A stretch of DNA of 64,000 nt from Streptomyces sp. TLI_053 (GCF_900105395.1 NZ_LT629775.1:5478001-5542000), one strand, 5' to 3'; positions 15,256-23,686 are shown, counted from the stretch's first letter. Notes: generated by a model not told the origin, from the sequence alone. Program-made: numbers and translations.

Positions 15256-16152
15256 GTGGCAATCGGCCGATCACCACAGAGCAGTTCGCAGACGCCCGAC
15301 CAGGGCGCCGCGCGTCGACCTTCGCGCGCCCGGGGCATCCCGGAGGCGACGGTCGCCCGGCTTCCGCTGTACCTGCGCGCGCTCACCGCGCTCTCCGAGC
15401 GCTCGGTGCCGACGGTCTCCTCCGAGGAGCTTGCGGCCGCGGCCGGGGTGAACTCCGCCAAGCTGCGCAAGGACTTCTCCTACCTGGGCTCGTACGGCAC
15501 CCGCGGGGTCGGCTACGACGTCGAGTACCTCGTCTACCAGATCTCCCGCGAGCTGGGCCTGACCCAGGACTGGCCGGTCGTCATCGTCGGCATCGGGAAC
15601 CTCGGCCACGCGCTCGCCAACTACGGCGGCTTCGCCTCCCGCGGTTTCCGGGTGGCGGCCCTGCTGGACGCCGACCCGACCGTGGTCGGCAGCAGCGCGG
15701 CCGGCCTGCCGGTGCGCCACATGGACGAACTGGAGTCCATCGTGGAGAGCCAGCACGTCTCGATCGGTGTCATCACCACCCCGCCCGGCGCCGCCCAGCA
15801 AGTCTGCGACCGGCTGGTCGAGGCCGGTGTCACCAGCATCCTGAACTTCGCCCCGACCGTGCTGACCGTCCCGGACGGCGTCGACGTGCGCAAGGTGGAC
15901 CTCTCCATCGAGCTGCAGATCCTCGCCTTCCACGAGCAGCGCAAGGCCGGCGACGAGCCGGACCGCACGGAGTCCGTGCTCGACCGCGCGCCCGGCCCGG
16001 TCCGCGCCGCCGCGGCCAAGCTGCGCCGCGCGGCCGGCGGCACCACCAAGCCCCGCACCGCCGCCGAGCCGGCCAAGGACGCGGAGCCGACGGCGCAGGG
16101 CAAGCCCGGCAAGCCCGGCGAGGGCGAGCTGTCCGCGGTGATGCCGGCATGA
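15256..16152 (+). CDS. rex: Redox-sensing transcriptional repressor Rex
   Basis: A 298-residue repressor that senses the NADH/NAD+ ratio. The N-terminal winged helix has ELAAAAGVNSAKLRKDFSYL (about residues 55-74). The Rossmann domain starts VVIVGIGNLGHALANY (about residue 112). The C-terminal swapped helix region contains DLSIELQILAFHE. A Lys/Ala/Pro tail of about 60 residues extends beyond the core. GTG 15256 follows an ACAGGAGCACC ribosome site. It is first gene of the rex-hemA-hemC-hemD run and is autoregulated through the operator at 15192-15209. Confidence 0.96.
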   Translation: MAIGRSPQSSSQTPDQGAARRPSRARGIPEATVARLPLYLRALTALSERSVPTVSSEELAAAAGVNSAKLRKDFSYLGSYGTRGVGYDVEYLVYQISRELGLTQDWPVVIVGIGNLGHALANYGGFASRGFRVAALLDADPTVVGSSAAGLPVRHMDELESIVESQHVSIGVITTPPGAAQQVCDRLVEAGVTSILNFAPTVLTVPDGVDVRKVDLSIELQILAFHEQRKAGDEPDRTESVLDRAPGPVRAAAAKLRRAAGGTTKPRTAAEPAKDAEPTAQGKPGKPGEGELSAVMPA

Positions 16153-16186
16153 GCGGGACCGAGAATCGTGGGACCAGGGGGCGGGC

Positions 16187-17524
16187 GTGAGTCTTCTCGT
16201 CGTAGGGCTGAGCCATCGCACGGCCCCGGTCGGCGTGCTTGAGCGGGCCGCGCTGACCGGTGAGGTGCCGACCCGGCTGCTGCACGACGCGGCCGCGTCC
16301 GCGACCGTCGCCGAGGCGGCGCTGGTCAACACCTGCAACCGGATCGAGCTGTACGCGGACGTGGACAAGTTCCACGCCGGCGTCGCCGAGCTGTCGCTGC
16401 TGCTCGCCCACCACAGCGGGGTCGACCTGGAGGAGCTGACCTCCCACCTCTACGTCCACTACGAGGACCGCGCGGTCCACCACCTCTTCTCGGTGGCCTG
16501 CGGCCTGGACTCGATGGTGGTCGGGGAGGGCCAGATCCTCGGCCAGCTGCGCGACGCCCTGGCCAGGGCGCAGGAGGAGCACACCGCCGCGCGCGGCCTC
16601 AACGAGCTCTTCCAGCAGGCCCTGCGGGTCGGCAAGCGGGCGCACAGCGAGACCGGCATCGACAAGGCCGGCCAGTCCCTGGTGACCTTCGGCCTGGAGC
16701 AGGTCGCGGCCGGCTCGGGCGCGATCGCGGGCAAGCGGGCGCTGGTCGTCGGCGCGGGCTCGATGAGCTCGCTGGCCGCCGCCACCCTGGTCCGCTCGGG
16801 CGTGACGGACGTGCTGATCGCCAACCGGACGCCGGAGCGCGCCGAGCGGCTGGTCGAGATCCTCGGCGGGGACGTCGCCCGCACCCTGGACCTGGCCAAG
16901 GTGCCCGAGGCGCTGGCCGACGTCGACCTGGTGATCTCCTGCACCGGCGCGGCCGGCACCGTGATCGGGGCGGACGACGTCGCCGCCGCCGTCGCCGCGC
17001 GTGCCGCCGCCACCCCGCTCGCCTTCCTCGACCTCGCCATGCCGCGCGACGTCGACCACGCCGTGCACGAGCTGTCCGGCGCGCTCCTGGTCGACCTGGA
17101 GAGCCTCTCGCACGCCCACGCCGCCACCCCCGGCGCCGGGGACGTCGACGCCGTCACCGGCATCGTCGCCGAGGAGGTCACCGCCTTCGGCGCCGCCCAG
17201 CGGGCCGCGCGGATCGCCCCCACCGTGGTGGCGCTGCGCGCGATGGCCTCCGGGGTGGTCGCCACCGAGCTGGCCCGCCTGGACTCCCGGCTGCCCGGTC
17301 TGGACGAGCGCTCGCGCGCCGAGATCGGCCAGACCGTCCGCCGGGTCGTCGACAAGCTGCTGCACGCCCCCACCGTGCGGGTGAAGCAGCTGGCCGCCGA
17401 GCCCGGCGGCGCCTCCTACGCGGAGGCACTGCGTGAACTGTTCGACCTCGACCCGGCCGCCGTCCACGCGGTCTCGGGCACTCCGATCGGCACCCAGCAG
17501 CCTGCGGGCGGGGGCGCCGGATGA
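16187..17524 (+). CDS. hemA: Glutamyl-tRNA reductase
   Basis: First committed enzyme of the C5 tetrapyrrole route; reduces glutamyl-tRNA to glutamate-1-semialdehyde with NADPH. The 445-residue product has SHRTAPVGVLERA at the N-terminus and the catalytic cysteine in LVNTCNRIELY (about residue 49). GEGQILGQLRDAL, the NADPH loop LVVGAGSMSSLAAA (about residue 186) and a C-terminal dimerisation helix follow. It starts 34 bp after rex. Its stop overlaps the first possible hemC start by four bases, indicating translational coupling. hemL lies about 15 kb downstream in this window. Confidence 0.97.
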   Translation: MSLLVVGLSHRTAPVGVLERAALTGEVPTRLLHDAAASATVAEAALVNTCNRIELYADVDKFHAGVAELSLLLAHHSGVDLEELTSHLYVHYEDRAVHHLFSVACGLDSMVVGEGQILGQLRDALARAQEEHTAARGLNELFQQALRVGKRAHSETGIDKAGQSLVTFGLEQVAAGSGAIAGKRALVVGAGSMSSLAAATLVRSGVTDVLIANRTPERAERLVEILGGDVARTLDLAKVPEALADVDLVISCTGAAGTVIGADDVAAAVAARAAATPLAFLDLAMPRDVDHAVHELSGALLVDLESLSHAHAATPGAGDVDAVTGIVAEEVTAFGAAQRAARIAPTVVALRAMASGVVATELARLDSRLPGLDERSRAEIGQTVRRVVDKLLHAPTVRVKQLAAEPGGASYAEALRELFDLDPAAVHAVSGTPIGTQQPAGGGAG

Positions 17525-18579
17525 ACCGTCAGCCATCCCACGAGTACCACCGGGACGATCACCCCATGAATGGTCAACCGCTCACCGGCCAGGCACCGGA
17601 CACCACCGCGGCACCCCTGCGGCTCGGCACCCGGCGCAGCGCGCTCGCCATGGCGCAGTCGGGCATGGTCGCCCGCGAGGTGACCCGCCGCACCGGGCGC
17701 CCCGTCGAGCTGGTGGAGATCACCACCTACGGCGACACCTCCCGCGAGGCGCTGGCCCGGATCGGCGGCACCGGTGTGTTCGTCTCCGCGCTGCGCGACG
17801 CGCTGCTCGAGGGCCGGATCGACTTCGCCGTGCACTCGCTCAAGGACCTGCCGACCGCGGCCCCCGAGGGCCTGCTGCTGGCCGCCGTCCCCGAGCGCGA
17901 GGACAGCCGCGACGCCCTGGTGGCGCGCGACGGCCTGACGCTCGGCGAGCTGGTGGAGAAGCTGGCCGGCGCCGGCCGCCCGGCCCGGATCGGCACCGGT
18001 TCGCCCCGCCGGACGGCGCAGCTGAACGCCTGGGCCCGCGAGCGCGGCGACCGGCTGGAGACCGTCGCGATCCGCGGCAACGTGGACACCCGGATCGGCT
18101 TCGTGGCCTCCGGCGAGCTGGACGCCGTGGTGCTGGCCACCGCGGGTCTGAACCGGCTCGGCCGGTCCGCGGAGATCACCGAGCGCCTCGACCCCGAGCT
18201 GATGCTCCCGGCTCCCGGCCAGGGCGCGCTCGCCATCGAGTGCACCACCGCGAACACCGGTCTGGCCGCCGAGCTGGCGGCCCTCGACCACGCCCCCACC
18301 CGGGTCGCGGTGGCCGCCGAGCGGGCCCTGCTCGCCGCCCTGGAGGCCGGCTGCTCCGCGCCGGTCGCCGCGCTGGCCGGCTGGGGCCACCGATCCGAAC
18401 TGCGGCTGGAGGGCGTGGTCGGCACCGTCGACGGCGCCACCCCGCTGAAGATGTCCGCCCACGGTCCGATCGTCCTCGACGAGACCGCCGAGCGGCAGGC
18501 GGTGGCCCTCGGCCACGCGCTGGCCGCCCGGCTGCTCGACGCGGGCGCGGCCGCCCTGATGGGGGAGCGAGCCCGATGA
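17521..18579 (+). CDS. hemC: Porphobilinogen deaminase (hydroxymethylbilane synthase)
   Basis: Condenses four porphobilinogens to hydroxymethylbilane. Visible features are LRLGTRRSALAMAQ, HSLKDLPT, the substrate-binding IGTGSPRRTAQL, and LPAPGQGALAIE. The cofactor-attachment cysteine is in LEAGCSAPVAAL (about residue 281). The ATG at 17521 overlaps the hemA stop (ATGA). An alternative ATG at 17566 would remove 15 residues that look non-conserved, and is equally plausible. The 3' end overlaps the start of the next gene by four bases. Confidence 0.96.
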   Translation: MNRQPSHEYHRDDHPMNGQPLTGQAPDTTAAPLRLGTRRSALAMAQSGMVAREVTRRTGRPVELVEITTYGDTSREALARIGGTGVFVSALRDALLEGRIDFAVHSLKDLPTAAPEGLLLAAVPEREDSRDALVARDGLTLGELVEKLAGAGRPARIGTGSPRRTAQLNAWARERGDRLETVAIRGNVDTRIGFVASGELDAVVLATAGLNRLGRSAEITERLDPELMLPAPGQGALAIECTTANTGLAAELAALDHAPTRVAVAAERALLAALEAGCSAPVAALAGWGHRSELRLEGVVGTVDGATPLKMSAHGPIVLDETAERQAVALGHALAARLLDAGAAALMGERAR

Positions 18580-20246
18580 GCCCCACCGCCGCCACCGACA
18601 GCCCGTTCCCGGCCGACAGCCCGTTCGGGGGTACGGTGCCCGCCGCCGGCCGGTGCACCTTCCTGGGCGCGGGTCCCGGCGACCCGGGTCTGCTGACCCT
18701 GCGCGCGGTCGAGGTCCTGGCCTCGGCCGACGTCCTGGTCGCCGACCCGCTGACCGCGGCCGCCGTGCGCAGCCACTGTCCCGCGGGCGTGCAGGTGCAC
18801 GCCCCCGGCACCGAGGGGCCGGACTTCGACCTGGCGCACCTGGTCGCCGAGGCCGTGCGCTCCGGCAAGCACGTGGTGCGGACCGTCGACGGCGACCCGG
18901 GCCTGGACGGCTGCGCCGCCGAGGAGATGCTCGGCTGCGCCGGGGCCGGGATCGCCTTCGAGGTGATCCCGGGCGTCGCCCAGTCGGTCGGCGTGCCGGC
19001 CTACGCGGGGGTGCCGCTGCGCGGCGCCGCCGGGACGGACGTCCGCTTCGTGGAGGCGGCCGCGCTGCTGGCCGGCTCCCCGGTGGACCTGGGCGCGCCG
19101 GAGACCACCCTGGTCGTGCGCACCACCCTGGGCCAGCTGCCCGCCACCGCCAACGCGCTGGTCTCCAACGGCCGCAAGCCGGAGTCGGCGCTCAGCGCGA
19201 CGCTCTCCGGCACCACCACCCGCCAGCGGACCTTCACCGCGACCCTGGCCACCATCGCGGCGGACCTCAAGGCCGCCCGGGTGCTGCCCGCGCCGGTGTC
19301 CGCCCCGGTGGACCCCGCCACCCCGGTGATAGCCGTGGTCGGTGAGCAGGTCGCCCACCGCTCCTCGCACTCCTGGTTCGAGACCAAGCCGCTGTTCGGC
19401 TGGAACGTCCTGGTACCGCGCACCAAGGAGCAGGCGCACGGCCTGTCCGACCAGCTCCGCTCGTACGGCGCGGTGCCGCAGGAGGTGCCGACCATCGCGG
19501 TCGAGCCGCCGCGCACCCCGCAGCAGATGGAGCGGGCGATCAAGGGCCTGGTCACCGGCCGGTACGAGTGGATCGCCTTCACCTCGGTGAACGCGGTGCG
19601 CGCGGTGCGCGAGAAGTTCGAGGAGTACGGCCTGGACGCCCGGGCGTTCGCCGGGATCAAGGTCGCGGCGGTCGGCGAGACCACCGCGCAGGCGCTGGTC
19701 GACTTCGGTGTGAAGCCCGACCTGGTGCCGTCCGGCGAGCAGTCCGCGGCCGGGCTGCTGGAGGACTGGCCGCCCTACGACCCGGTGTTCGACCCGATCG
19801 ACCGGGTGCTGCTGCCGCGCGCCGACATCGCCACCGAGACCCTGGTGGCCGGCCTGGTCGAGCTGGGCTGGGAGGTCGACGACGTGACGGCGTACCGGAC
19901 CGTGCGCGCCTCGCCGCCGCCGGCCGAGACCCGGGAGGCGATCAAGGGCGGCGGTTTCGACGCGGTGCTGTTCACCTCGTCCTCGACCGTGCGGAACCTG
20001 GTCGGCATCGCGGGCAAGCCGCACAACGTGACGGTCATCGCCTGCATCGGCCCGGCCACCGCGAAGACCGCCGAGGAGCACGGCCTGAGGGTCGACGTGA
20101 TGGCCCCGGCCCCGTCGGCCGCGGCGCTGGCCCAGGCCCTGGCAGACTTCGGGGCCAAGCGCCGGGACACCGCGACCGCCGCCGGCGAGCCGGTCTACCG
20201 GCCCAGTGAGCGCCGCCCCGGCTCGCGCCGCAAGGCCGCGCGCTGA
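18576..20246 (+). CDS. hemD: Uroporphyrinogen methyltransferase-HemD fusion
   Basis: A 556-residue fusion. Residues ~20-250 are a tetrapyrrole methylase (SUMT/CobA-type) domain: CTFLGAGPGDPGLLTLRAVE and FEVIPGVAQSVGVPAYAGVPL. Residues ~275-530 are uroporphyrinogen III synthase: LFGWNVLVPRTKEQA, WIAFTSVNAVRAV, VAAVGETTAQAL and VLFTSSSTVRNL. HemD closes hydroxymethylbilane to uroporphyrinogen III. The methylase would divert it toward siroheme and cobalamin. Some methylase motifs look weak (the NAL-type region reads TANALVSNGRKPESAL), so activity is likely but not certain. ATG 18576 overlaps the hemC stop. Confidence 0.93.
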   Translation: MSPTAATDSPFPADSPFGGTVPAAGRCTFLGAGPGDPGLLTLRAVEVLASADVLVADPLTAAAVRSHCPAGVQVHAPGTEGPDFDLAHLVAEAVRSGKHVVRTVDGDPGLDGCAAEEMLGCAGAGIAFEVIPGVAQSVGVPAYAGVPLRGAAGTDVRFVEAAALLAGSPVDLGAPETTLVVRTTLGQLPATANALVSNGRKPESALSATLSGTTTRQRTFTATLATIAADLKAARVLPAPVSAPVDPATPVIAVVGEQVAHRSSHSWFETKPLFGWNVLVPRTKEQAHGLSDQLRSYGAVPQEVPTIAVEPPRTPQQMERAIKGLVTGRYEWIAFTSVNAVRAVREKFEEYGLDARAFAGIKVAAVGETTAQALVDFGVKPDLVPSGEQSAAGLLEDWPPYDPVFDPIDRVLLPRADIATETLVAGLVELGWEVDDVTAYRTVRASPPPAETREAIKGGGFDAVLFTSSSTVRNLVGIAGKPHNVTVIACIGPATAKTAEEHGLRVDVMAPAPSAAALAQALADFGAKRRDTATAAGEPVYRPSERRPGSRRKAAR

Positions 20247-20311
20247 ATCGAGGCCGGGGGCGGACCATCCGCCGCCCCCGGCACCAGCACCACCGTTCGG
20301 AGAGAGAAGCC

Positions 20312-21292
20312 GTGTCCGCTGAATTCCCGTACGTCCGCCCGCGCCGGCTGCGCTCGACCCCGGCGATGCGCCGGCTGGTCGCGGAGACCCGGCTGCACCC
20401 GGCGGAGCTGATCCTGCCGCTGTTCGTCCGCGAGGGCGTGCGCGAACCGGTCCCGGTCTCGTCGATGCCGGGCGTGGTCCAGCACACCCGGGAGACCCTG
20501 CGCAAGACCGTCACCGAGGCGGCCGCGGTTGGCCTGGGCGGCGTGATGCTGTTCGGCGTCCCCGAGACGCAGGACGCGACCGGCAGCGAGGGCACCAACC
20601 CGGACGGCATCCTCCAGCAGGCGATCCGGGACGTGGTCGCCGAGGTCGGCGACGCCCTGGTGGTCATGTCGGACCTCTGCCTGGACGAGTACACCGACCA
20701 CGGCCACTGCGGTGTCCTGGCCGCGGACGGCTCGGTGGACAACGACGCCACCCTGGAGCGCTACGCCGAGATGGCCCGGGTGCAGGCGGACGCCGGGGTC
20801 CACCTGGTCGGCCCGTCCGGGATGATGGACGGCCAGATCGGCGTGGTCCGCCGGGCCCTGGACGAGGCCGGGCACCAGGACGTCGGCATCCTCGCCTACA
20901 CCGCCAAGTACGCCTCGGCGTTCTACGGCCCGTTCCGGGAGGCGGTCGGCTCCTCGCTGAAGGGCGACCGCAAGAGCTACCAGCAGGACCCGGCCAACGC
21001 CCGGGAGGCGCTGCGGGAGCTGGAGCTGGACGTCGCCGAGGGCGCCGACCTGGTGATGGTGAAGCCGGGCATGGCCTACCTCGACATCCTGCGCCAGGTC
21101 GCCGACGCCTCGCCGGTGCCGGTCTCCGCCTACCAGGTGTCCGGCGAGTACGCGATGGTCGAGGCGGCCGCCGCCAACGGCTGGATCGACCGGGAGCGGA
21201 TGATCCTGGAGACGCTGACCTCGCTGCGCCGGGCCGGCGCCGAGCAGATCCTCACCTACTGGGCCCTCGAGGCCGCCGCGATGGTGAAGTAG
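20312..21292 (+). CDS. hemB: Delta-aminolevulinic acid dehydratase
   Basis: Condenses two 5-aminolevulinates to porphobilinogen. The 326-residue product shows RPRRLRSTPAMRRLV, the metal-loop region DLCLDEYTDHGHCG (about residue 118), the first lysine in YTAKYASAFYGPF, and the Schiff-base lysine in MVKPGMAYLDIL (about residue 251). The metal loop has CxD...C rather than the three-Cys zinc triad, a mixed type seen in actinobacteria. GTG 20312 follows CGGAGAGAGAAGCC. It is 65 bp after hemD and probably the last gene of the operon. Confidence 0.97.
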   Translation: MSAEFPYVRPRRLRSTPAMRRLVAETRLHPAELILPLFVREGVREPVPVSSMPGVVQHTRETLRKTVTEAAAVGLGGVMLFGVPETQDATGSEGTNPDGILQQAIRDVVAEVGDALVVMSDLCLDEYTDHGHCGVLAADGSVDNDATLERYAEMARVQADAGVHLVGPSGMMDGQIGVVRRALDEAGHQDVGILAYTAKYASAFYGPFREAVGSSLKGDRKSYQQDPANAREALRELELDVAEGADLVMVKPGMAYLDILRQVADASPVPVSAYQVSGEYAMVEAAAANGWIDRERMILETLTSLRRAGAEQILTYWALEAAAMVK

Positions 21293-21320
21293 CCGGACCG
21301 GCACCGGACCCCGGACACGG

Positions 21321-21357
21321 CGGAGGCCGGGCCCCTTCGACAGGGGCCCGGCCTCCG
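21321..21357. terminator. Perfect 15-bp stem after hemB, bidirectional
   Basis: Arms 21321-21335 and 21343-21357 pair perfectly around a 7-base loop. It lies between the convergent ends of hemB and the small secreted-protein gene (stop at 21364). Confidence 0.8.
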
Positions 21358-21363
21358 TGCGTG

Positions 21364-21630
21364 CTACCAGCCGCCGATGTGGGCGAAGCCCTCCTCGCCG
21401 CCGACCGCGTCGGTGGAGGTGGCGGCGCCCCAGCCGTGCGCACCGGTGAGGATGTGCGAGGTGTGGGCGATGCCGCCCCACTCGCCGGCCGCGAACACCG
21501 GGTGGGCCGAGGCGGCGAACTCGGCGCCGCCGGCCAGACCGACGTGCGCGGACGCCGCCGGGGCGGCCAGGCCGGCCAGCGCCAGCGCGCCGACGGCGGT
21601 CAGAGTGACCTTGACCAGCTTGCTCTTCAT
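21364..21630 (-). CDS. Small secreted His/Gly-rich protein, unknown function
   Basis: An 88-residue protein: signal peptide MKSKLVKVTLTAVGALALAG ending near AAPAASA, then a mature part of about 60 residues rich in Ala, Gly and His. Small HxG/GxxH patterns are visible (AHVGLAGG, IAHTSHILTGAHGWG, GFAHIGGW). No cysteine and no known domain is seen. It borders the rodlin-like pair on the same strand, so a role at the aerial surface is possible by context only. The ATG is preceded by GGAAGAGAGGGCAGATCC. Confidence 0.75.
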   Translation of the reverse strand: MKSKLVKVTLTAVGALALAGLAAPAASAHVGLAGGAEFAASAHPVFAAGEWGGIAHTSHILTGAHGWGAATSTDAVGGEEGFAHIGGW

Positions 21631-21828
21631 GGATCTGCCCTCTCTTCCGGAGCGCCCCGTGCGGGCGCTCTGCCTCTGACGTGCGGTCCGGTCCGGTGCC
21701 GTGGACCGGCCCTGACACGGGACCGCACGCTGTCGTCGGCCGCGGCGCCCCACGCGCCGCGCCGACGGCCTGTCACCCGGCCGGACGCCGCCGGTGCGGC
21801 CCGGCCGGACGTCCGGGCCGGTACGCCC

Positions 21829-21863
21829 GGAGGGCCCGGGGACCAGACGTCCCCGGGCCCTCC
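21829..21863 (-). terminator. Perfect 15-bp stem after the rodlin-like pair
   Basis: Arms 21829-21843 and 21849-21863 with a 5-base loop, 20 bp after the downstream rodlin stop on the minus strand. Confidence 0.8.
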
Positions 21864-21882
21864 GTCGCGCCGTGCGGCCGAA

Positions 21883-22227
21883 TCAGCCGATCAGGTGCGA
21901 GACACCCGCGTCGCCCGAGGACTGGGTGTTCTGGCCGACGTTGCAGATCTGCTTCGGGGTGCTGTTGAGGATCGGCACCTCGACCGGGACGGCCACGCCG
22001 AGGACGGCGACCGCGATGTTGTGGACCTCCGGCAGGCAGATGTTCGCGTTGTCCAGGGTGTGGAAGTTCGGGCTGTGGTCGCCGTGGGTGCCGGTCTGGT
22101 TGGTGCCGCCGTTGCCCTGGGCGGAGACGGCGGCGCCGTCCGAGTCGGCGATGGCGGAGGCCGAACCGGCGGACATCGCGATGGCGGCGGCGGCCAGGCC
22201 GGCGGCGGCGAGAGACTTCTTGATCAT
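21883..22227 (-). CDS. Rodlin-like secreted surface protein 1
   Basis: A 114-residue protein with a signal peptide (MIKKSLAAAGLAAAAIAMSA to about residue 26) and a mature part of about 88 residues. It shows the rodlin pattern: AIADSDG near the new N-terminus, QGNGGTN, HGDHSPNF, NANICLPE, a hydrophobic middle (AVAVLGVAVPVEVP), KQIC and the C-terminal GVSHLIG. Rodlins form the paired rodlet layer on aerial hyphae together with chaplins and are BldN-dependent. It lies 81 bp downstream of a near-duplicate on the same strand and may be co-transcribed. The call rests on motif order, not a search. Confidence 0.75.
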   Translation of the reverse strand: MIKKSLAAAGLAAAAIAMSAGSASAIADSDGAAVSAQGNGGTNQTGTHGDHSPNFHTLDNANICLPEVHNIAVAVLGVAVPVEVPILNSTPKQICNVGQNTQSSGDAGVSHLIG

Positions 22228-22308
22228 TTCGGTGTTCCTCTCAGGGGTGAATCGGGGAGCGATTCGAAGGATGGATCAGGAGGGGTGACGCAGCTTGGGA
22301 CGAGCAGG

Positions 22309-22653
22309 TCAGCCGATCAGGTGGGAGACGCCGGAGTCGCCCTTGCTCTGGGTGCCCTGGCCCTGGGTGCAGTACTGCTTGCCACCGCTGTTGGCGATCG
22401 GGACCTCGACCGGGACGGCCACGCCGAGCACGCCGACCGCGATGTTGTGGATCTCGGGCAGGCAGACGTTCGCGTTGTCCAGGAAGTGGAAGTTCGGGCT
22501 GTGGTCGCCGACGGTGCCGGTGAAGTTGGTGCCGCCGTTGCCCTGGAACGACCCGGCGGAGCCGTCCGAGTCGCCGATGGCCGAGGCCGGCGCCGCGGCG
22601 GCGGCCAGCGCGGCGGCGGCCAGGCCGGCGGCCGCGAAGGACTTCTGGATCAT
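22309..22653 (-). CDS. Rodlin-like secreted surface protein 2
   Basis: 114 residues, the same length as its neighbour. The mature parts agree at roughly four in five positions, so this is a tandem duplication. It has a signal peptide to about residue 26, then AIGDSDG, QGNGGTNFTG, VGDHSPNF, NANVCLPE, VGVLGVAVPVEVP, KQYC and GVSHLIG, with two cysteines. ATG 22653 has GGGAGAGGGATCTCCCC upstream. A BldN-like promoter lies at 22742-22769. Paired rodlins are the normal arrangement (RdlA/RdlB), though those are usually divergent rather than tandem. Confidence 0.77.
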   Translation of the reverse strand: MIQKSFAAAGLAAAALAAAAAPASAIGDSDGSAGSFQGNGGTNFTGTVGDHSPNFHFLDNANVCLPEIHNIAVGVLGVAVPVEVPIANSGGKQYCTQGQGTQSKGDSGVSHLIG

Positions 22654-22741
22654 GGGGAGATCCCTCTCTGAAAAGCTCTTGGTTTCCGTGCGTACAACGC
22701 GTACAACGCTCAGACCCGGTCTGCGGTCACTGACGCTCAGA

Positions 22742-22769
22742 TCAAAGAATGACGGCACGGAAGGTTACG
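22742..22769 (-). promoter_or_regulatory. BldN-type promoter candidate for the rodlin-like pair
   Basis: On the minus strand, CGTAAC (complement of 22764-22769) and CTTTGA (complement of 22742-22747) are separated by 16 bp. This is 11 of 12 matches to the recalled BldN consensus. It gives a leader of about 80 nt to ATG 22653. Confidence 0.65.
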
Positions 22770-22847
22770 GGGATTTCTGAAAAGAGTCCGGGAGGCGCGA
22801 CGGCCGGGTGTTTCTTGTCGGATTATTAGCCCGAACCGGTTAACGCC

Positions 22848-22876
22848 CGCAATCCGGGATCCCGGTGGCTCGTTGA
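22848..22876 (+). promoter_or_regulatory. BldN-type promoter candidate for secreted-protein gene
   Basis: CGCAAT (22848-22853) and a perfect CGTTGA (22871-22876) are separated by 17 bp, about 70 bp upstream of GTG 22945. The -35 matches four of six positions of the recalled BldN consensus. Confidence 0.5.
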
Positions 22877-22944
22877 GCACATTGCTTTCGGCTGCGCCCG
22901 CGCAGCCTTCCCTGTAGAGATCTCCACCACGGACAGGCAGAACG

Positions 22945-23610
22945 GTGAAAAGCATGAGGTTCTCCAAGCGGGCCGGCGCGATGCTGCTGGCGGTCGGTGC
23001 GGGCATGCTCGCCTCCCAGGGGGCGGCCTCCGCCGCCCCGGTCGGGCCCGAGCAGGTGGGGGCGCTGGAGGAGCAGCTGGGCACCCAGCAGGTGCCGGTG
23101 GACATCCCGCTGGCGCCGCTGGACAGCCGGATCTCGGGCGGCATCCCGACCTCGCTGGTGATGCCTCCGGTGCCCGCCCACACCACCGGGGACGCGCTGA
23201 TCCCGGAGCGCATCGTGCCCCCGCTCGGCACCGGCCGGGTCGGTCCGACCGCCAAGGCCGAGCTGCCGCTGCCGCTGCTGGACCAGGGGGCCGACCTCGG
23301 TGAGCTGCTGCTGGACGCCCCGGCGGCGCCGCTGCACGCCGACACCCCCGGGATCGGTCTCGGCAAGCCGCTGTCGCTGGCCCGGGACGGCAGCGGCCAG
23401 CTCGCCGACGGCCGGCTCAAGGTGGACGAGATCGACCCGCGGCTGGTGACCGGTGCGGTGCAGGCGGTGCCCGGTGCCAGCGCCACGCTGGGCAACGAGG
23501 ACGAGCGGATCTCGGTGACCGACTCGGTGGACAACCTGGCCACCACCACGACGGCCACCACCACCGGAGTGGTCCAGGAGACCGGTCTGGCGGGCCTGGC
23601 CCAGCTGTAG
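22945..23610 (+). CDS. Secreted protein of unknown function in chaplin/rodlin cluster
   Basis: A 221-residue exported protein with a signal peptide (MKSMRFSKRAGAMLLAVGAG, cleavage near ASAAP). The mature part of about 190 residues has no cysteine. It is rich in Pro/Leu strands (VPVDIPLAPLDSR, PTSLVMPPVPAHTT, AELPLPLLDQ, DAPAAPLHAD) and ends with a Thr-rich stretch (NLATTTTATTTG). No family is recognised. GTG 22945 is used; ATG 22954 is also in frame. It is flanked by rodlin-like and chaplin genes and preceded by a BldN-like promoter, which makes a role in aerial surface assembly plausible. That is inference only. Confidence 0.75.
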   Translation: MKSMRFSKRAGAMLLAVGAGMLASQGAASAAPVGPEQVGALEEQLGTQQVPVDIPLAPLDSRISGGIPTSLVMPPVPAHTTGDALIPERIVPPLGTGRVGPTAKAELPLPLLDQGADLGELLLDAPAAPLHADTPGIGLGKPLSLARDGSGQLADGRLKVDEIDPRLVTGAVQAVPGASATLGNEDERISVTDSVDNLATTTTATTTGVVQETGLAGLAQL

Positions 23611-23622
23611 CCCGGGACGGCC

Positions 23623-23666
23623 GGGAGCCCGGCACCCCGTCCGGGAGGACGGGGTGCCGGGCTCCC
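23623..23666. terminator. Perfect 20-bp stem, bidirectional terminator
   Basis: Arms 23623-23642 and 23647-23666 pair perfectly over 20 bp with a 4-base loop, between two convergent secreted-protein genes. Confidence 0.85.
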
Positions 23667-23686
23667 GTGTGCGCGGTGCCGGCGGC

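Noticed and set aside
22263..22290. BldN-type promoter for the downstream rodlin-like gene (GTGACG on the plus strand)
   Set aside because: The -35 fits five of six, but no acceptable -10 is found at 16-17 bp.
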